This document shows, one piece after another, positions 33,579 to 42,458 of a stretch of DNA of 45,838 nucleotides (positions are counted from its first letter, which is position 1; each line of letters opens with the position of its first letter). Origin of the DNA: Aestuariivita sp049276915 (GTDB lineage: Bacteria > Pseudomonadota > Alphaproteobacteria > Rhodobacterales > Rhodobacteraceae); NCBI RefSeq assembly GCF_049276915.1, contig NZ_JBASXK010000118.1:1-45838 (forward strand), read 5' to 3'. A model generated the notes under the pieces. It saw only the letters and a program-made list of their open reading frames with translations, was not told the DNA's origin and ran no database searches. Both the position numbers and the translations under genes were made by a program.

Positions 33579-34625
33579 TCAGCTGTCGTAGTCAATCGCG
33601 TGGCGCAGCTGTTTTTCGAATTCCAGCGCCTTGCCGGTGCCCAGAGCCACGCAGTTCAGGCTTTCGTCGGCGATGGAAACGGCCAGACCCGTCTGCTCAC
33701 GCAGGGCCAGATCCAGATCGCCTAGGAGCGCTCCGCCCCCCGTCAGCATCACGCCGCGGTCCACGATATCCGCACCCAGATCGGGTGGCGTGGTTTCCAG
33801 CGCGGTCATCACCGCTTCGCAGATCTGCTGCACGGGTTCTGCCAGAGCTTCGGCGACCTGCGCCTGGCTGATCTCGATCTCCTTGGGGACACCGTTCAGC
33901 AGGTCACGGCCGCGAATCTGCATCGACTGACCGCGCCCGTCATCCGGCATGCGGGCGGTGCCGATCGAGGTCTTGATGCGCTCGGCGGTGCTTTCGCCGA
34001 CAAGCAGGTTCTGCTGGCGGCGCAGATAGTTGATGATCGCTTCGTCCATGCGGTCCCCGCCCACCCGGATCGAGCGGGCATAGACGATGTCACCCAGCGA
34101 CAGAACCGCAACTTCGGTCGTCCCGCCGCCGATATCGACAACCATGTTCCCGGTCGGATCGGTGATGGGCATGCCCGCGCCAATGGCGGCTGCGATCGGT
34201 TCGGCAATCAGCCCGGCCTTGCGCGCGCCGGCAGACAGAACCGACTGACGAATGGCGCGTTTTTCAACCGGCGTGGCACCGTGGGGCACGCAGACGATGA
34301 CCTTGGGTTTGGAAAAGGTCGAGCGTTTGTGCACCTTGCGGATGAAATGCTTGATCATTTCCTCGGCAGTGTCGAAATCCGCGATCACACCTTCGCGCAT
34401 CGGGCGGATGGCCTCGATGCTGCCGGGTGTGCGGCCAAGCATCAGCTTGGCATCTTCACCCACGGCAAGCACCTTCTTCACGCCATCCTTGACGTGATAG
34501 GCCACCACCGATGGTTCGGACAGAATGATCCCTCGGCCTTTGACATAGACCAGGGTGTTCGCCGTCCCGAGGTCGATTGCCATGTCTGCGGAAAACAGAC
34601 CGCTCAGTTTGCCTAAAATGGACAT
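33579..34625 (-). CDS. mreB: Rod-shape determining protein MreB (bacterial actin)
   Basis: 348 residues. MreB forms filaments under the inner membrane that guide side-wall synthesis. The N-terminus MSILGKLSGLFSADMAIDLGTANTLVYV contains an amphipathic membrane-contacting helix and phosphate 1; the phosphate 2 region is VVDIGGGTTEVAVLSLG, and LTGGGALLGDLD is the adenosine motif. The ATG at 34625 is the family start; 34676 is an upstream extension. It is the first gene of the operon, and a candidate promoter lies about 65 bases upstream. Confidence 0.97.
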   Translation of the reverse strand: MSILGKLSGLFSADMAIDLGTANTLVYVKGRGIILSEPSVVAYHVKDGVKKVLAVGEDAKLMLGRTPGSIEAIRPMREGVIADFDTAEEMIKHFIRKVHKRSTFSKPKVIVCVPHGATPVEKRAIRQSVLSAGARKAGLIAEPIAAAIGAGMPITDPTGNMVVDIGGGTTEVAVLSLGDIVYARSIRVGGDRMDEAIINYLRRQQNLLVGESTAERIKTSIGTARMPDDGRGQSMQIRGRDLLNGVPKEIEISQAQVAEALAEPVQQICEAVMTALETTPPDLGADIVDRGVMLTGGGALLGDLDLALREQTGLAVSIADESLNCVALGTGKALEFEKQLRHAIDYDS

Positions 34626-34687
34626 GTAAAAGGGTGTTCCTGCCTGGGGTTTATGTTGGCCCGCGAGTCGGCTCACAGACCAGCAGG

Positions 34688-34716
34688 GTTATAGGGCGAG
34701 GAGGCTGCAAGCAAAA
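34688..34716 (-). promoter_or_regulatory. Weak candidate promoter of the mreB operon
   Basis: On the minus strand TATAAC (34688-34693) is a good -10 hexamer. Upstream lies TTTTGC at 17 bases, or TTGCTT at 15 bases, as a poor -35. The leader would be about 60 nt. This is a visual match only. Confidence 0.28.
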
Positions 34717-34811
34717 GGGGAGAATCCGCTGCACCCGGCGCGTTTCCGCCGCATTGGGCCCGGTTTCAACCCCGGTGCCTCGCGCTGTCTGCCTGCCCGG
34801 CGCGCGCTGGC

Positions 34812-36212
34812 TCAGCCGTCATTTTGCAACGCGCCGTTTTCCCATGTGCCGGACTCTTCCTGACCGGTGGCATAGCGCATGGTTCCCGCCCCCTGGCGTT
34901 TGCCGTTCAGGAACGTGCCTTCATAGACATCACCATTGGCATAGGTCGCCACCCCTTGCCCATTGATCTCGCCGCTTTGCCATTGGCCTTCATAGACAAA
35001 GCCCGAGGCCATCTCGATCCGGCCCTGCCCGGCGCGCTGGCCATTGAAGAACTCACCCGTATAGACCGAGCCATCCGGATAGCTTGCGGTGCCCTGACCA
35101 TGGCGCTGCCCGTTCAGCCATTCGCCCTCATAGCGATAGCCATCGGCATAGGTCATGACACCCTGACCGTGATTGCGCGCATCCTTGAACTGGCCCTCGT
35201 AGACAACACCATTGGCATAGACCGCACGCCCCATGCCGTCGATGACGCCCGCGCTCCAGTCGCCCTCATAGGTCGAGCCATCGGGATAGGTGATCTTGCC
35301 GGTGCCATCCGCCAGATCATCGCGAAAGGTGCCGACATAGACCGACCCGTCCGGATAGGTCACGCGGCCTTCGCCCTCGATGCGCCCGGCAACCCAGTTG
35401 CCGGTATAGAGAAACCCGTCCACGCCCCGGAAAGTGCCCTGCCCGTGGCGGCGGTCATCCAGGAATGCGCCCTCATAGACATCTCCATTGCCATAGGTGA
35501 CCGTCCCCTGGCCCTGTCGCTGCCCGTCAGCCAGCGTGCCCTGGTAGACATCCCCATTGGCCTGCGTCAGCGTCCCGGTGCCGTTGATCTGCCCATTGGC
35601 CCAAAGCCCGACATAGGTCAGACCATCCGGCAGCGTCAGCGTGCCTTCGCCCTCGCGTTTGCCATCCACGATCTGGCCTTCATAGACCGCGCCATCGGGA
35701 TAGGTGATCTTGCCCATCCCCTGTTTGACACCATTCACCCAGTCGCCGCGATACTCATAGCCGCCCGGGCTGGTCATCACGCCTTTGCCATCGTGCTGGG
35801 CATTGCGGAAACTGCCCTCATAGCGCACGCCATTTGCATAGACCGCCACGCCCTGCCCATTTATGACGCCGTCCAGCCAGCCGCCTTCATAGGTCGAACC
35901 ATCCGAAAAGGTGATCTTGCCGATCCCGTTGGGCTTGCCCTTGGCGAAGGCACCTTCATAGACCGAGCCGTTGGGAAACTGCGCCACGCCCTGCCCGAGG
36001 ATTTCGCCATCCACCCAGTCGCCGGTATAGGAATAGCCATTGGGCAGCGTATAGGTTCCGGTGCCGTGCTGGAGCCCGCCCTTGAACTCGCCCTCATAGA
36101 TGCCGCCGTCTTCATATTGCTTGGTTTGCATCTGCGCGGCCAGTGGCCCGGCCGATGAAATGGCCAGTGACATGGCCAGCATCAGCGCTGCGATCCTGCT
36201 CAATCCCGACAT
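34812..36212 (-). CDS. Exported MORN-repeat protein with 19 repeats
   Basis: 466 residues. Residues 1-26 form a signal peptide (hydrophobic core, then PLAAQ), so the protein should be periplasmic or surface-exposed. From residue 39 to the end it is an unbroken array of 23-residue MORN repeats (pattern Y-x-G-x-[WF]-x5-[HN]-G-x-G), 18 full and one partial. Third-strand aromatic residues mostly alternate between Trp and Phe. MORN repeats form an elongated beta structure and can act in lipid or protein binding; the role of this one is unknown. The ATG at 36212 has GGAG 9 bases upstream; the start at 36278 only adds a non-signal extension. It is divergent from nadE. Confidence 0.9.
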   Translation of the reverse strand: MSGLSRIAALMLAMSLAISSAGPLAAQMQTKQYEDGGIYEGEFKGGLQHGTGTYTLPNGYSYTGDWVDGEILGQGVAQFPNGSVYEGAFAKGKPNGIGKITFSDGSTYEGGWLDGVINGQGVAVYANGVRYEGSFRNAQHDGKGVMTSPGGYEYRGDWVNGVKQGMGKITYPDGAVYEGQIVDGKREGEGTLTLPDGLTYVGLWANGQINGTGTLTQANGDVYQGTLADGQRQGQGTVTYGNGDVYEGAFLDDRRHGQGTFRGVDGFLYTGNWVAGRIEGEGRVTYPDGSVYVGTFRDDLADGTGKITYPDGSTYEGDWSAGVIDGMGRAVYANGVVYEGQFKDARNHGQGVMTYADGYRYEGEWLNGQRHGQGTASYPDGSVYTGEFFNGQRAGQGRIEMASGFVYEGQWQSGEINGQGVATYANGDVYEGTFLNGKRQGAGTMRYATGQEESGTWENGALQNDG

Positions 36213-36356
36213 GGTTTGTGTCTCCGACCTGTTCCTGGGGGCGTCCTGAAAGGTATGCGCAGGGGCCGCGCGCTTCAACGACTTTTGGTGCGCTTTGCCT
36301 TTTCCTCGGGCGGTGATCTGCTACATGGGCACAGCAAGCTTGAGAACGAGGGCATG

Positions 36357-38015
36357 ATGGCTGACCGTTTCCGCATCACATTGGCGCAGCTGAACCCGGT
36401 TGTCGGCGACATTGCCGGCAATGCAGCGCAGGCCCGCGCCGCCTGGCAGGCCGGGCGTGAGGCAGGGGCCGACCTGGTGGCGCTGCCCGAGATGTTCATC
36501 ACCGGCTACAATGCACAGGATCTGGTGATGAAACCGGCCTTCTACATGGCCGCGTTCGAGGCTGTTCAGCACCTGGCCAGAGAGTGCGCGGATGGCCCGG
36601 CACTGGCCATCGGCGGGCCCTATGTCGAAGGGACCCGGCTGTTCAACGCCTATTTCATTCTGCGCGAGGGGCGCATCGCCTCGACCCAGCTGAAACATCA
36701 TTTGCCCAATGAAACCGTCTTTGACGAGGTGCGGATCTTTGAGTCCGGCCCCCTGGGCGGTCCCTACACCATAGGCGACACCCGCATCGGCAGCCCGATC
36801 TGTGAAGATGCCTGGCACGAGGATGTGGCCGAAACCCTGGTCGAAACCGGAGCCGAGTTCCTGCTGGTGCCCAATGGTTCGCCCTATTACCGGGGCAAGT
36901 TCGAAACCCGGCTCAACCATATGGTGGCCCGGGTGATCGAGACCGATCTGCCGCTGATTTATCTCAACATGGTGGGCGGGCAGGATGATCAGGTCTTTGA
37001 CGGGGGCTCTTTCGCGCTGAACCGGGGCGGCAAGCTGGCACAGCTTTTGCCGGTCTTTGACGCCACGATTGCCCAGCTCGACCTGATCCGTGGTGCGCAG
37101 GGCTGGGACATCGTCGAAGCCGACAAGGCGCACCACCCCGACGAATGGGAGCAGGATTACCGCACCATGGTCACGGCCCTGAAGGATTACATGGCCAAGA
37201 CCGGGTTCAAAAAGGTTCTGCTGGGCCTGTCGGGGGGCATCGATTCGGCGCTTGTGGCGGCGATCGCGGTTGATGCGCTGGGGGCTGAAAACGTGCGGTG
37301 CGTGATGCTGCCATCCGAATATACCTCGGCTGAAAGCCTCGAGGATGCGACCGCCGTCGCAACCCGCCTTGGGTGCCGCTATGACACCGTCCCGATCAGC
37401 ACGGCGCGCGATGCAGTAAGCGAGACGCTCGCCCCGCTGTTTGCGGGCACCGAACCGGATCTGACCGAAGAAAACATCCAGTCCCGCCTGCGGGGTCTGT
37501 TGCTCATGGCGCTCAGCAACAAGTTCGGCGAGATGCTGTTGACCACGGGCAACAAATCCGAGGTGGCCGTGGGATATGCCACGATCTATGGCGACATGGC
37601 GGGGGGCTACAATCCGATCAAGGATCTCTACAAGACCCGCGTCTTCGAGACCTGCCGCTGGCGCAACGAAACCCATCGCGACTGGATGATGGGCCCGGCG
37701 GGCGCGGTGATGCCGGAGCGCGTGATCACCAAACCCCCCAGCGCGGAACTGCGCCCGGACCAGAAAGACAGCGACTCGCTGCCCGACTACCCGGAACTGG
37801 ACGCGATCCTCGAGATCCTGATCGACGGCGACGGCTCGATTGCCGATTGCGTTGCCGCCGGCTTTGCCGCCGAAACCGCCCGCAAGATCGAGCATCTGAT
37901 CTACATCAGCGAGTACAAACGCTTTCAGTCCGCCCCCGGCGCGCGGCTGACCAAACATGCCTTCTGGCTGGATCGTCGCTACCCGATCGTGAACCGGTGG
38001 CGCGATCCGGGCTGA
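36357..38015 (+). CDS. nadE: Glutamine-dependent NAD+ synthase
   Basis: 552 residues. NadE converts nicotinate adenine dinucleotide to NAD+, using ammonia from glutamine. The N-terminal nitrilase-type glutaminase has the triad E45 (LPEMFITGY), K113 (QLKHHLPNE) and C149 (SPICEDAWH). The C-terminal synthetase has the P-loop SGGIDS (292-297), LLTTGNKSEVAVGY and KPPSAELRPDQKD. The ATG at 36357 follows GAGGG; an ATG one codon earlier is possible. The open frame from 36216 only shadows the divergent MORN upstream region. Confidence 0.96.
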   Translation: MADRFRITLAQLNPVVGDIAGNAAQARAAWQAGREAGADLVALPEMFITGYNAQDLVMKPAFYMAAFEAVQHLARECADGPALAIGGPYVEGTRLFNAYFILREGRIASTQLKHHLPNETVFDEVRIFESGPLGGPYTIGDTRIGSPICEDAWHEDVAETLVETGAEFLLVPNGSPYYRGKFETRLNHMVARVIETDLPLIYLNMVGGQDDQVFDGGSFALNRGGKLAQLLPVFDATIAQLDLIRGAQGWDIVEADKAHHPDEWEQDYRTMVTALKDYMAKTGFKKVLLGLSGGIDSALVAAIAVDALGAENVRCVMLPSEYTSAESLEDATAVATRLGCRYDTVPISTARDAVSETLAPLFAGTEPDLTEENIQSRLRGLLLMALSNKFGEMLLTTGNKSEVAVGYATIYGDMAGGYNPIKDLYKTRVFETCRWRNETHRDWMMGPAGAVMPERVITKPPSAELRPDQKDSDSLPDYPELDAILEILIDGDGSIADCVAAGFAAETARKIEHLIYISEYKRFQSAPGARLTKHAFWLDRRYPIVNRWRDPG

Positions 38016-38019
38016 CCCC

Positions 38020-38045
38020 TGCTTCTTTCTGGTAAAAATACCCCG
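38020..38045 (+). repeat. Intergenic repeat element, short copy after nadE
   Basis: TGCTTCTTTCTGGTAAAAAT followed by ACCCCGG: the same leading half as the elements at 28024 and on the minus strand at 24598, starting 4 bases after the nadE stop. The CTGG-loop hairpin half is absent; a GC-rich stretch follows instead. Confidence 0.5.
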
Positions 38046-38100
38046 GTGCGGCGGTCGAATATGGCTGGACGCGGGCAAGGAATAGAGCAGACTTTGCCCC

Positions 38101-39432
38101 ATGCCCGGCCCCATGCTCGATCCCGTTCCCACTGACATGACGCTGCCCGAGAGGGTGGATTGCGTCGTGATCGGCGGCGGGATCATCGGTACGTCAACCG
38201 CTCTGGAACTGGCCGAACGCGGCCTCAGCGTGGCGCTGTGCGAAAAGGGCCAGATCGGAGCCGAGCAATCCTCGCGCAACTGGGGATGGGTGCGCATGTC
38301 CTGCCGTGATCCGCGCGAAATTCCGCTGATGGCGGCAGCGATCCGGCAGTGGGAAGGGATGGAGACGCGCACGGGTCAGCGCATGGGATATGCCCAGACC
38401 GGAATCCTGTTCACCGCCCCCTCGGCGCGGGACTATGCAAAATATCAGCGCTGGGCCGAACATCTTGGCCCGTATCAGATCGAATCCCGGATGATCGAAG
38501 GGCACGAGCTTGACGCGCTCCTGCCCGGGCACAGCCTGCGCCTGAAGGGCGCGCTTTACACGCCCAAGGATGGTCGGGCCGAGCCGCAATGGGCCGCGCC
38601 GGGCATCGCCAAGGGCGCGCGCGCGGCCGGTGCCACGATCCACACGGGCTGTGCGGTGCGCTCGCTTGATATCCAGGCGGGGCGGGTCAGCGGGGTGATC
38701 ACCGAAAAGGGACGTATCCGCTGTGACGCGGTGGTGCTGGCGGGGGGCGCGTGGTCGCGCCTGTTTGCCGGCAATGCCGGGATCGAGCTGCCGCAGCTCA
38801 GGGTGATCAATACCGTCATGCGCACGACCGCTGTCGAGGGTGGGCCGGAGGCCTCGGCCTGGGCGGCGGATTTCGCGATCCGCAAACGGGCGGATGGCGG
38901 CTTTACCATCGCCTGTGGCACCTACAGCGTGGTTGATCTGGTGCCGGACAACTTTCGCCTGATGCGCCAGTTTCTGCCGGCGTTGCGCGCGGAATGGGCA
39001 TCCTTGCGCTTTCGCCTGTCGGATCGCTGGCGTCAGGAAGCGGGCGAGGCGCGCAGCTGGCTGCCCTCGCAGATCACACCGTTCGAGCAGACCCGCGTGC
39101 TGGATCCGCAACCTGTGGAGCGAATCATGCGGAGCAGCTGGGCGGCGGCGCGGCGGGCCTTTCCGGTGCTCAACCAGGCTCAGATCGCGCAATCCTGGGC
39201 AGGCATGATTGATGTCACACCCGATGCGATCCCGGTGATTTCCCCGGTCGAGACGCTGCCGGGGCTGTTCATCGGCACCGGTTTTTCCGGCCATGGCTTT
39301 GGCATCGGGCCCGGTGCCGGCGTATTGCTGGCGGATCTTGTCACCGGGCGCGCGCCCGTGGTCGATCCCCATGATTTCCGCCTCAGCCGGTTCAGCGATG
39401 GCAGCAAGATCCGCCCCATGGACGAGTTCTGA
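38101..39432 (+). CDS. FAD-dependent oxidoreductase of the DadA/GlyOx (DAO) family
   Basis: 443 residues. The FAD-binding loop is VVIGGGIIGTSTALELAERG with the acidic ribose ligand in ALCEKG; SSRNWGWVRM lies in the flavin region; and the C-terminal FSGHGFGIGPGAGVLLADL is the standard DAO-family tail. Members oxidise amino acids or other amines; the substrate cannot be named. The ATG at 38101 or at 38113 could be the start; no clear binding site decides it. It abuts the convergent zincin gene through a shared TGATCA. Confidence 0.88.
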   Translation: MPGPMLDPVPTDMTLPERVDCVVIGGGIIGTSTALELAERGLSVALCEKGQIGAEQSSRNWGWVRMSCRDPREIPLMAAAIRQWEGMETRTGQRMGYAQTGILFTAPSARDYAKYQRWAEHLGPYQIESRMIEGHELDALLPGHSLRLKGALYTPKDGRAEPQWAAPGIAKGARAAGATIHTGCAVRSLDIQAGRVSGVITEKGRIRCDAVVLAGGAWSRLFAGNAGIELPQLRVINTVMRTTAVEGGPEASAWAADFAIRKRADGGFTIACGTYSVVDLVPDNFRLMRQFLPALRAEWASLRFRLSDRWRQEAGEARSWLPSQITPFEQTRVLDPQPVERIMRSSWAAARRAFPVLNQAQIAQSWAGMIDVTPDAIPVISPVETLPGLFIGTGFSGHGFGIGPGAGVLLADLVTGRAPVVDPHDFRLSRFSDGSKIRPMDEF

Positions 39433-39828
39433 TCATTCCCACCAGGGGTCGATGGCGGCGATCTGGGCATCGGACCAGCCGAAGTGATGGGCGAATTCAT
39501 GGATGGTGACATGGGTCACCAGGTCCTCAAGCGAGACATCTGCCCGCTCGTTCAACTCGGCCAGGATGGGCTGGGCAAACAGCCATACGATATCCGGGCC
39601 GGCCGGGCTGTCCATCACGGATTTCTCGGTCATCGGGATGCCGTCATAAAGCTCCGTCAGATCTAGCGGATCGTCTATCTCCATCTCCTGCAGGATTTCT
39701 GCAGGCGGCCAATCTGTGACCTGGAGCACAACCTCGAAGGCCGCCCTGCGAAAGGCAGCCGGTAAGGCCTCGACCGTCGCCCGGGCGATGGTTTCGATCT
39801 GGATCAGGTGGGGATCGGACGCGGTCAT
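39433..39828 (-). CDS. Zincin-like metallopeptidase-domain protein (DUF1025/MPN-like small family)
   Basis: 131 residues. The protein is acidic, with DLTELYDGIP and PDIVWLFAQPIL in the middle, and a C-terminal HEFAHHFG (HExxH motif) followed by WSD. Small proteins of this type (minimal zincins) have the zinc-binding helix, but a peptidase activity is not proven. The ATG at 39828 or 39840 could be used; neither has a strong binding site (AGGGG lies near the first). It is convergent with, and abuts, the FAD enzyme gene. Confidence 0.85.
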   Translation of the reverse strand: MTASDPHLIQIETIARATVEALPAAFRRAAFEVVLQVTDWPPAEILQEMEIDDPLDLTELYDGIPMTEKSVMDSPAGPDIVWLFAQPILAELNERADVSLEDLVTHVTIHEFAHHFGWSDAQIAAIDPWWE

Positions 39829-39873
39829 GGCCCCTATCATAAGGCGCGGGCCGCGATCAGGAAAGACATGAGT

Positions 39874-39899
39874 GACCCTGCCCGCATCGGGGCAGGGTC
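39874..39899 (-). terminator. Terminator hairpin after the metallo-beta-lactamase-fold gene
   Basis: A perfect 10-bp stem (GACCCTGCCC / GGGCAGGGTC) around a 6-nt loop lies 9 bases past the stop codon at 39909. It is followed on the minus strand by ACTCATGTCTTTCC, with only a short T-rich part. It also sits upstream of the zincin gene start. Confidence 0.7.
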
Positions 39900-39908
39900 G
39901 GTGATTTC

Positions 39909-40832
39909 TCAGAGCATCAGCTGATAGCTGTGCGGCACGTATTTGAACGAGTCGCCGTCCATTTCGACAAAGCCGACACCCGGCCAGGGCATGTGATAGC
40001 CGATCAGGGCGGCACCTTCATTGGCCATCATGGTCAACAGGCTGCGGCGGGTGGCGGCTGCGGCTTCCTTGTCCATGTCAAAGCGGACTTCCCAATCGGG
40101 ATTTGCCAGAGACCAGACATAGTGATTGGCGAAATCCGCACCCAGCATCAGCAGTTTGCCGCCTGCATCGATCATATAGGTCATGTGGCCGGGGGTATGG
40201 CCGAAGGCTTCGACGGCGCTGATGCCGCTGGCCACGTCATTGCCGCCTTCCAGGAAGGTCATCTGATCGGCAAGCGGAGCAACCATGTTGTCATAGCCTT
40301 CGTTGCCTTTGCCCTTCCAGGAGTCAAATTCGACCCGACCGGTGACATAACGTGCATTGGGGAAGGTAGGCGCGCCATCTGTCATCAGACCGCCGATGTG
40401 ATCGCCATGCATGTGGGTAAGGACGACCACATCCACCTGATCGGGCGTGTAACCGGCAGAGGCCAGCGCCGCGGTGGTGGCGGGTCCGTTCAGGCCGGTG
40501 TCAAACAGGATCAGTTCCGCCCCGGTGTTCACAACCGTGGGGGTAAAGAAGAACTGTGCGGCATCCGTGGGCAGCTTGGCCGCTGCGGAAACTGCGGCGA
40601 ATTCCTCGGGCGTGACATTCATGCCGAAGATCGTCTGTGGATCGGGCACGGTGCGTGTACCGGCCAGAATCGTTGTCACTTCGAAATCGCCCATCTTGAA
40701 GCGGTTGAAGGGCGACATGCCCATACCCATCATGGGTGCACTGGCACTGACCTGGGTTGCGGCTGCGGCCAGAGGAAGGGCAGCGGCACCGGCCAATGCG
40801 GCGCGGCGTGTGAACTGGGGAGCGTCGGACAT
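39909..40832 (-). CDS. Tat-exported metallo-beta-lactamase-fold hydrolase
   Basis: 307 residues. The N-terminus has a twin-arginine signal (QFTRRAALAGAAALPLAAA). The mature part is a metallo-beta-lactamase fold with HMHGDH (140-145), an Asp in LILFDTGLNG, a His in FGHTPGHMTY, an Asp in MLGADFANH and a His in ALIGYHMPWPG. This layout is like AHL-lactonase and related hydrolases. The substrate is unknown. Folding before export by the Tat route fits a metal enzyme. The ATG at 40832 has GAGAGG 10 bases upstream. It is divergent from gltX; a terminator follows. Confidence 0.9.
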   Translation of the reverse strand: MSDAPQFTRRAALAGAAALPLAAAATQVSASAPMMGMGMSPFNRFKMGDFEVTTILAGTRTVPDPQTIFGMNVTPEEFAAVSAAAKLPTDAAQFFFTPTVVNTGAELILFDTGLNGPATTAALASAGYTPDQVDVVVLTHMHGDHIGGLMTDGAPTFPNARYVTGRVEFDSWKGKGNEGYDNMVAPLADQMTFLEGGNDVASGISAVEAFGHTPGHMTYMIDAGGKLLMLGADFANHYVWSLANPDWEVRFDMDKEAAAATRRSLLTMMANEGAALIGYHMPWPGVGFVEMDGDSFKYVPHSYQLML

Positions 40833-41049
40833 AGGCAATGGCCTCTCTTGAGTGATGAACAGTATCCAAGGATAGTGCGAGAAATCAGCGTGGCCAGAGT
40901 GTGTCGCGCATTCCGCGCCTGACAGGACCCGGTTTTCGGTAACAATGCCTTGATGACCGGTGCAGCCGTCCCGATTGCCCGCGAGAGTCCGGCCATTGCT
41001 GGACAATCCACAGCCCTTGTGAGAAGAGCGCGCCAACAGGAGACACCCG

Positions 41050-42375
41050 ATGACCACCACTCGTTTTGCGCCGTCCCCCACCGGATATATTCACGTTGGA
41101 AACCTGCGCACCGCGCTGATGAATTATCTCATCGCCCGCAAGTCCGGCGGCACCTTCATCCTGCGCATTGACGACACCGATCCCGAGCGATCGAAAGAAG
41201 AATATGTCGATGCGATCAAGGAAGATCTGGAGTGGCTTGGCCTGACCTGGGACCGGATCGAGAGACAGTCGCTGCGTCTGGACCGGTATGCCGAAGCCGC
41301 CGATCAACTGCGCGCCATGGGCCGGTTCTATGAGGCGTTCGAGACGCCGACCGAATTGGATCTCAAGCGCAAGAAGCAGCTGAACATGGGCAAACCGCCG
41401 GTTTATGACCGCGCCGCACTTGCACTGACTGATGCGGAACGCGACGCGCTGCGCGCCGAGCGCGGTGAGGGTGTCTGGCGCTTCAAGCTCGATCAGGAAC
41501 GGATCGAATGGAACGATGGCATTCTGGGCGATATCTCGATTGATGCCGCCAGCGTCAGCGATCCGGTTCTGATCCGTCAGGATGGTCAGGTGCTGTATAC
41601 GCTGGCCTCGGTCGTGGATGATACGGATATGGGCGTGACCAATGTGGTGCGCGGCTCGGATCACGTCACCAACACCGCCACCCAGATCCAGATCATTCAG
41701 GCGCTGGGCGGTACGGTGCCAAGTTTCGCCCATCACTCCCTGCTGACCGGCCCGCAGGGCGAAGCGCTGTCCAAACGTCTGGGCACGCTGGCCCTGCGCG
41801 ATCTGCGCGAACAGGGGGTTCAGCCCATGGCTCTGCTCAGCCTGATGGCGCGGCTTGGATCGGCTGATCCGGTCGAGCTGCGCACCGATATGGCCGAGCT
41901 GATCGAGGGTTTCGACATTGCGCGCTTTGGCTCGGCTCCGACCAAATTCGATGTCGAGGATCTGTTTCCCCTGACCGCGCGCTATCTGCATACGCTGCCT
42001 TTGGAGGCCGTCGCGGCTGAGATTGCGGCCATCGGCGTGCCGGCGGATCTGGCCGGGCAGTTCTGGACCGTGACGCGCGACAACATCACGACGCTGCATG
42101 ATCTTGAGGGCTGGTGGACGCTGTTGCGCGATGGTGCCGAGCCGGTCATCGACGAGGAAGACCGCGCCTTCGTGGCCGAGGCCCTGACGCTTCTGCCCGA
42201 AGGCCCGTTTGACGCCGACACCTGGAGCACCTGGACAGCCGCCGTGAAAGACGCGACCGGACGCAAGGGCCGGGGGCTGTTCATGCCGCTGCGCAAGGCG
42301 TTGACGGGGCAAAGCCACGGCCCGGACATGAGCGCGGTGATGCCGCTGCTCCAACGGGTGCGCGCGCGCGACTGA
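41050..42375 (+). CDS. gltX: Glutamyl-tRNA synthetase
   Basis: 441 residues, class I synthetase. The HIGH motif is HVGN in PSPTGYIHVGNLRTAL; the KMSKS-equivalent is ALSKRLG, in which the second Lys is kept. RIDDTDPERSKEEY and VVRGSDHVTNTATQIQI are GluRS signatures. Many alphaproteobacteria have two GluRS; this shorter form may be one of a pair. CAGGAG lies about 10 bases before the ATG. Confidence 0.95.
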   Translation: MTTTRFAPSPTGYIHVGNLRTALMNYLIARKSGGTFILRIDDTDPERSKEEYVDAIKEDLEWLGLTWDRIERQSLRLDRYAEAADQLRAMGRFYEAFETPTELDLKRKKQLNMGKPPVYDRAALALTDAERDALRAERGEGVWRFKLDQERIEWNDGILGDISIDAASVSDPVLIRQDGQVLYTLASVVDDTDMGVTNVVRGSDHVTNTATQIQIIQALGGTVPSFAHHSLLTGPQGEALSKRLGTLALRDLREQGVQPMALLSLMARLGSADPVELRTDMAELIEGFDIARFGSAPTKFDVEDLFPLTARYLHTLPLEAVAAEIAAIGVPADLAGQFWTVTRDNITTLHDLEGWWTLLRDGAEPVIDEEDRAFVAEALTLLPEGPFDADTWSTWTAAVKDATGRKGRGLFMPLRKALTGQSHGPDMSAVMPLLQRVRARD

Positions 42376-42458
42376 CGGTTGACGGTTCAGCCTCGCTTTT
42401 CGGCTCCGTGCGCGGCAGACTGCCCCGCAATTGCGTGGAACCGAAGGGAGCGCGCGCC

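Noticed and set aside
34824..36158. 444-residue plus-strand repetitive open frame opposite the MORN gene
   Set aside because: Its apparent repeats mirror the MORN repeats on the other strand. The minus-strand gene has a signal peptide, ribosome binding site and known repeat.
36321..38372. Very long (683-residue) minus-strand open frame opposite nadE
   Set aside because: It is antisense to a fully recognisable nadE. Long antisense frames are expected in GC-rich coding DNA, and no motif is present.
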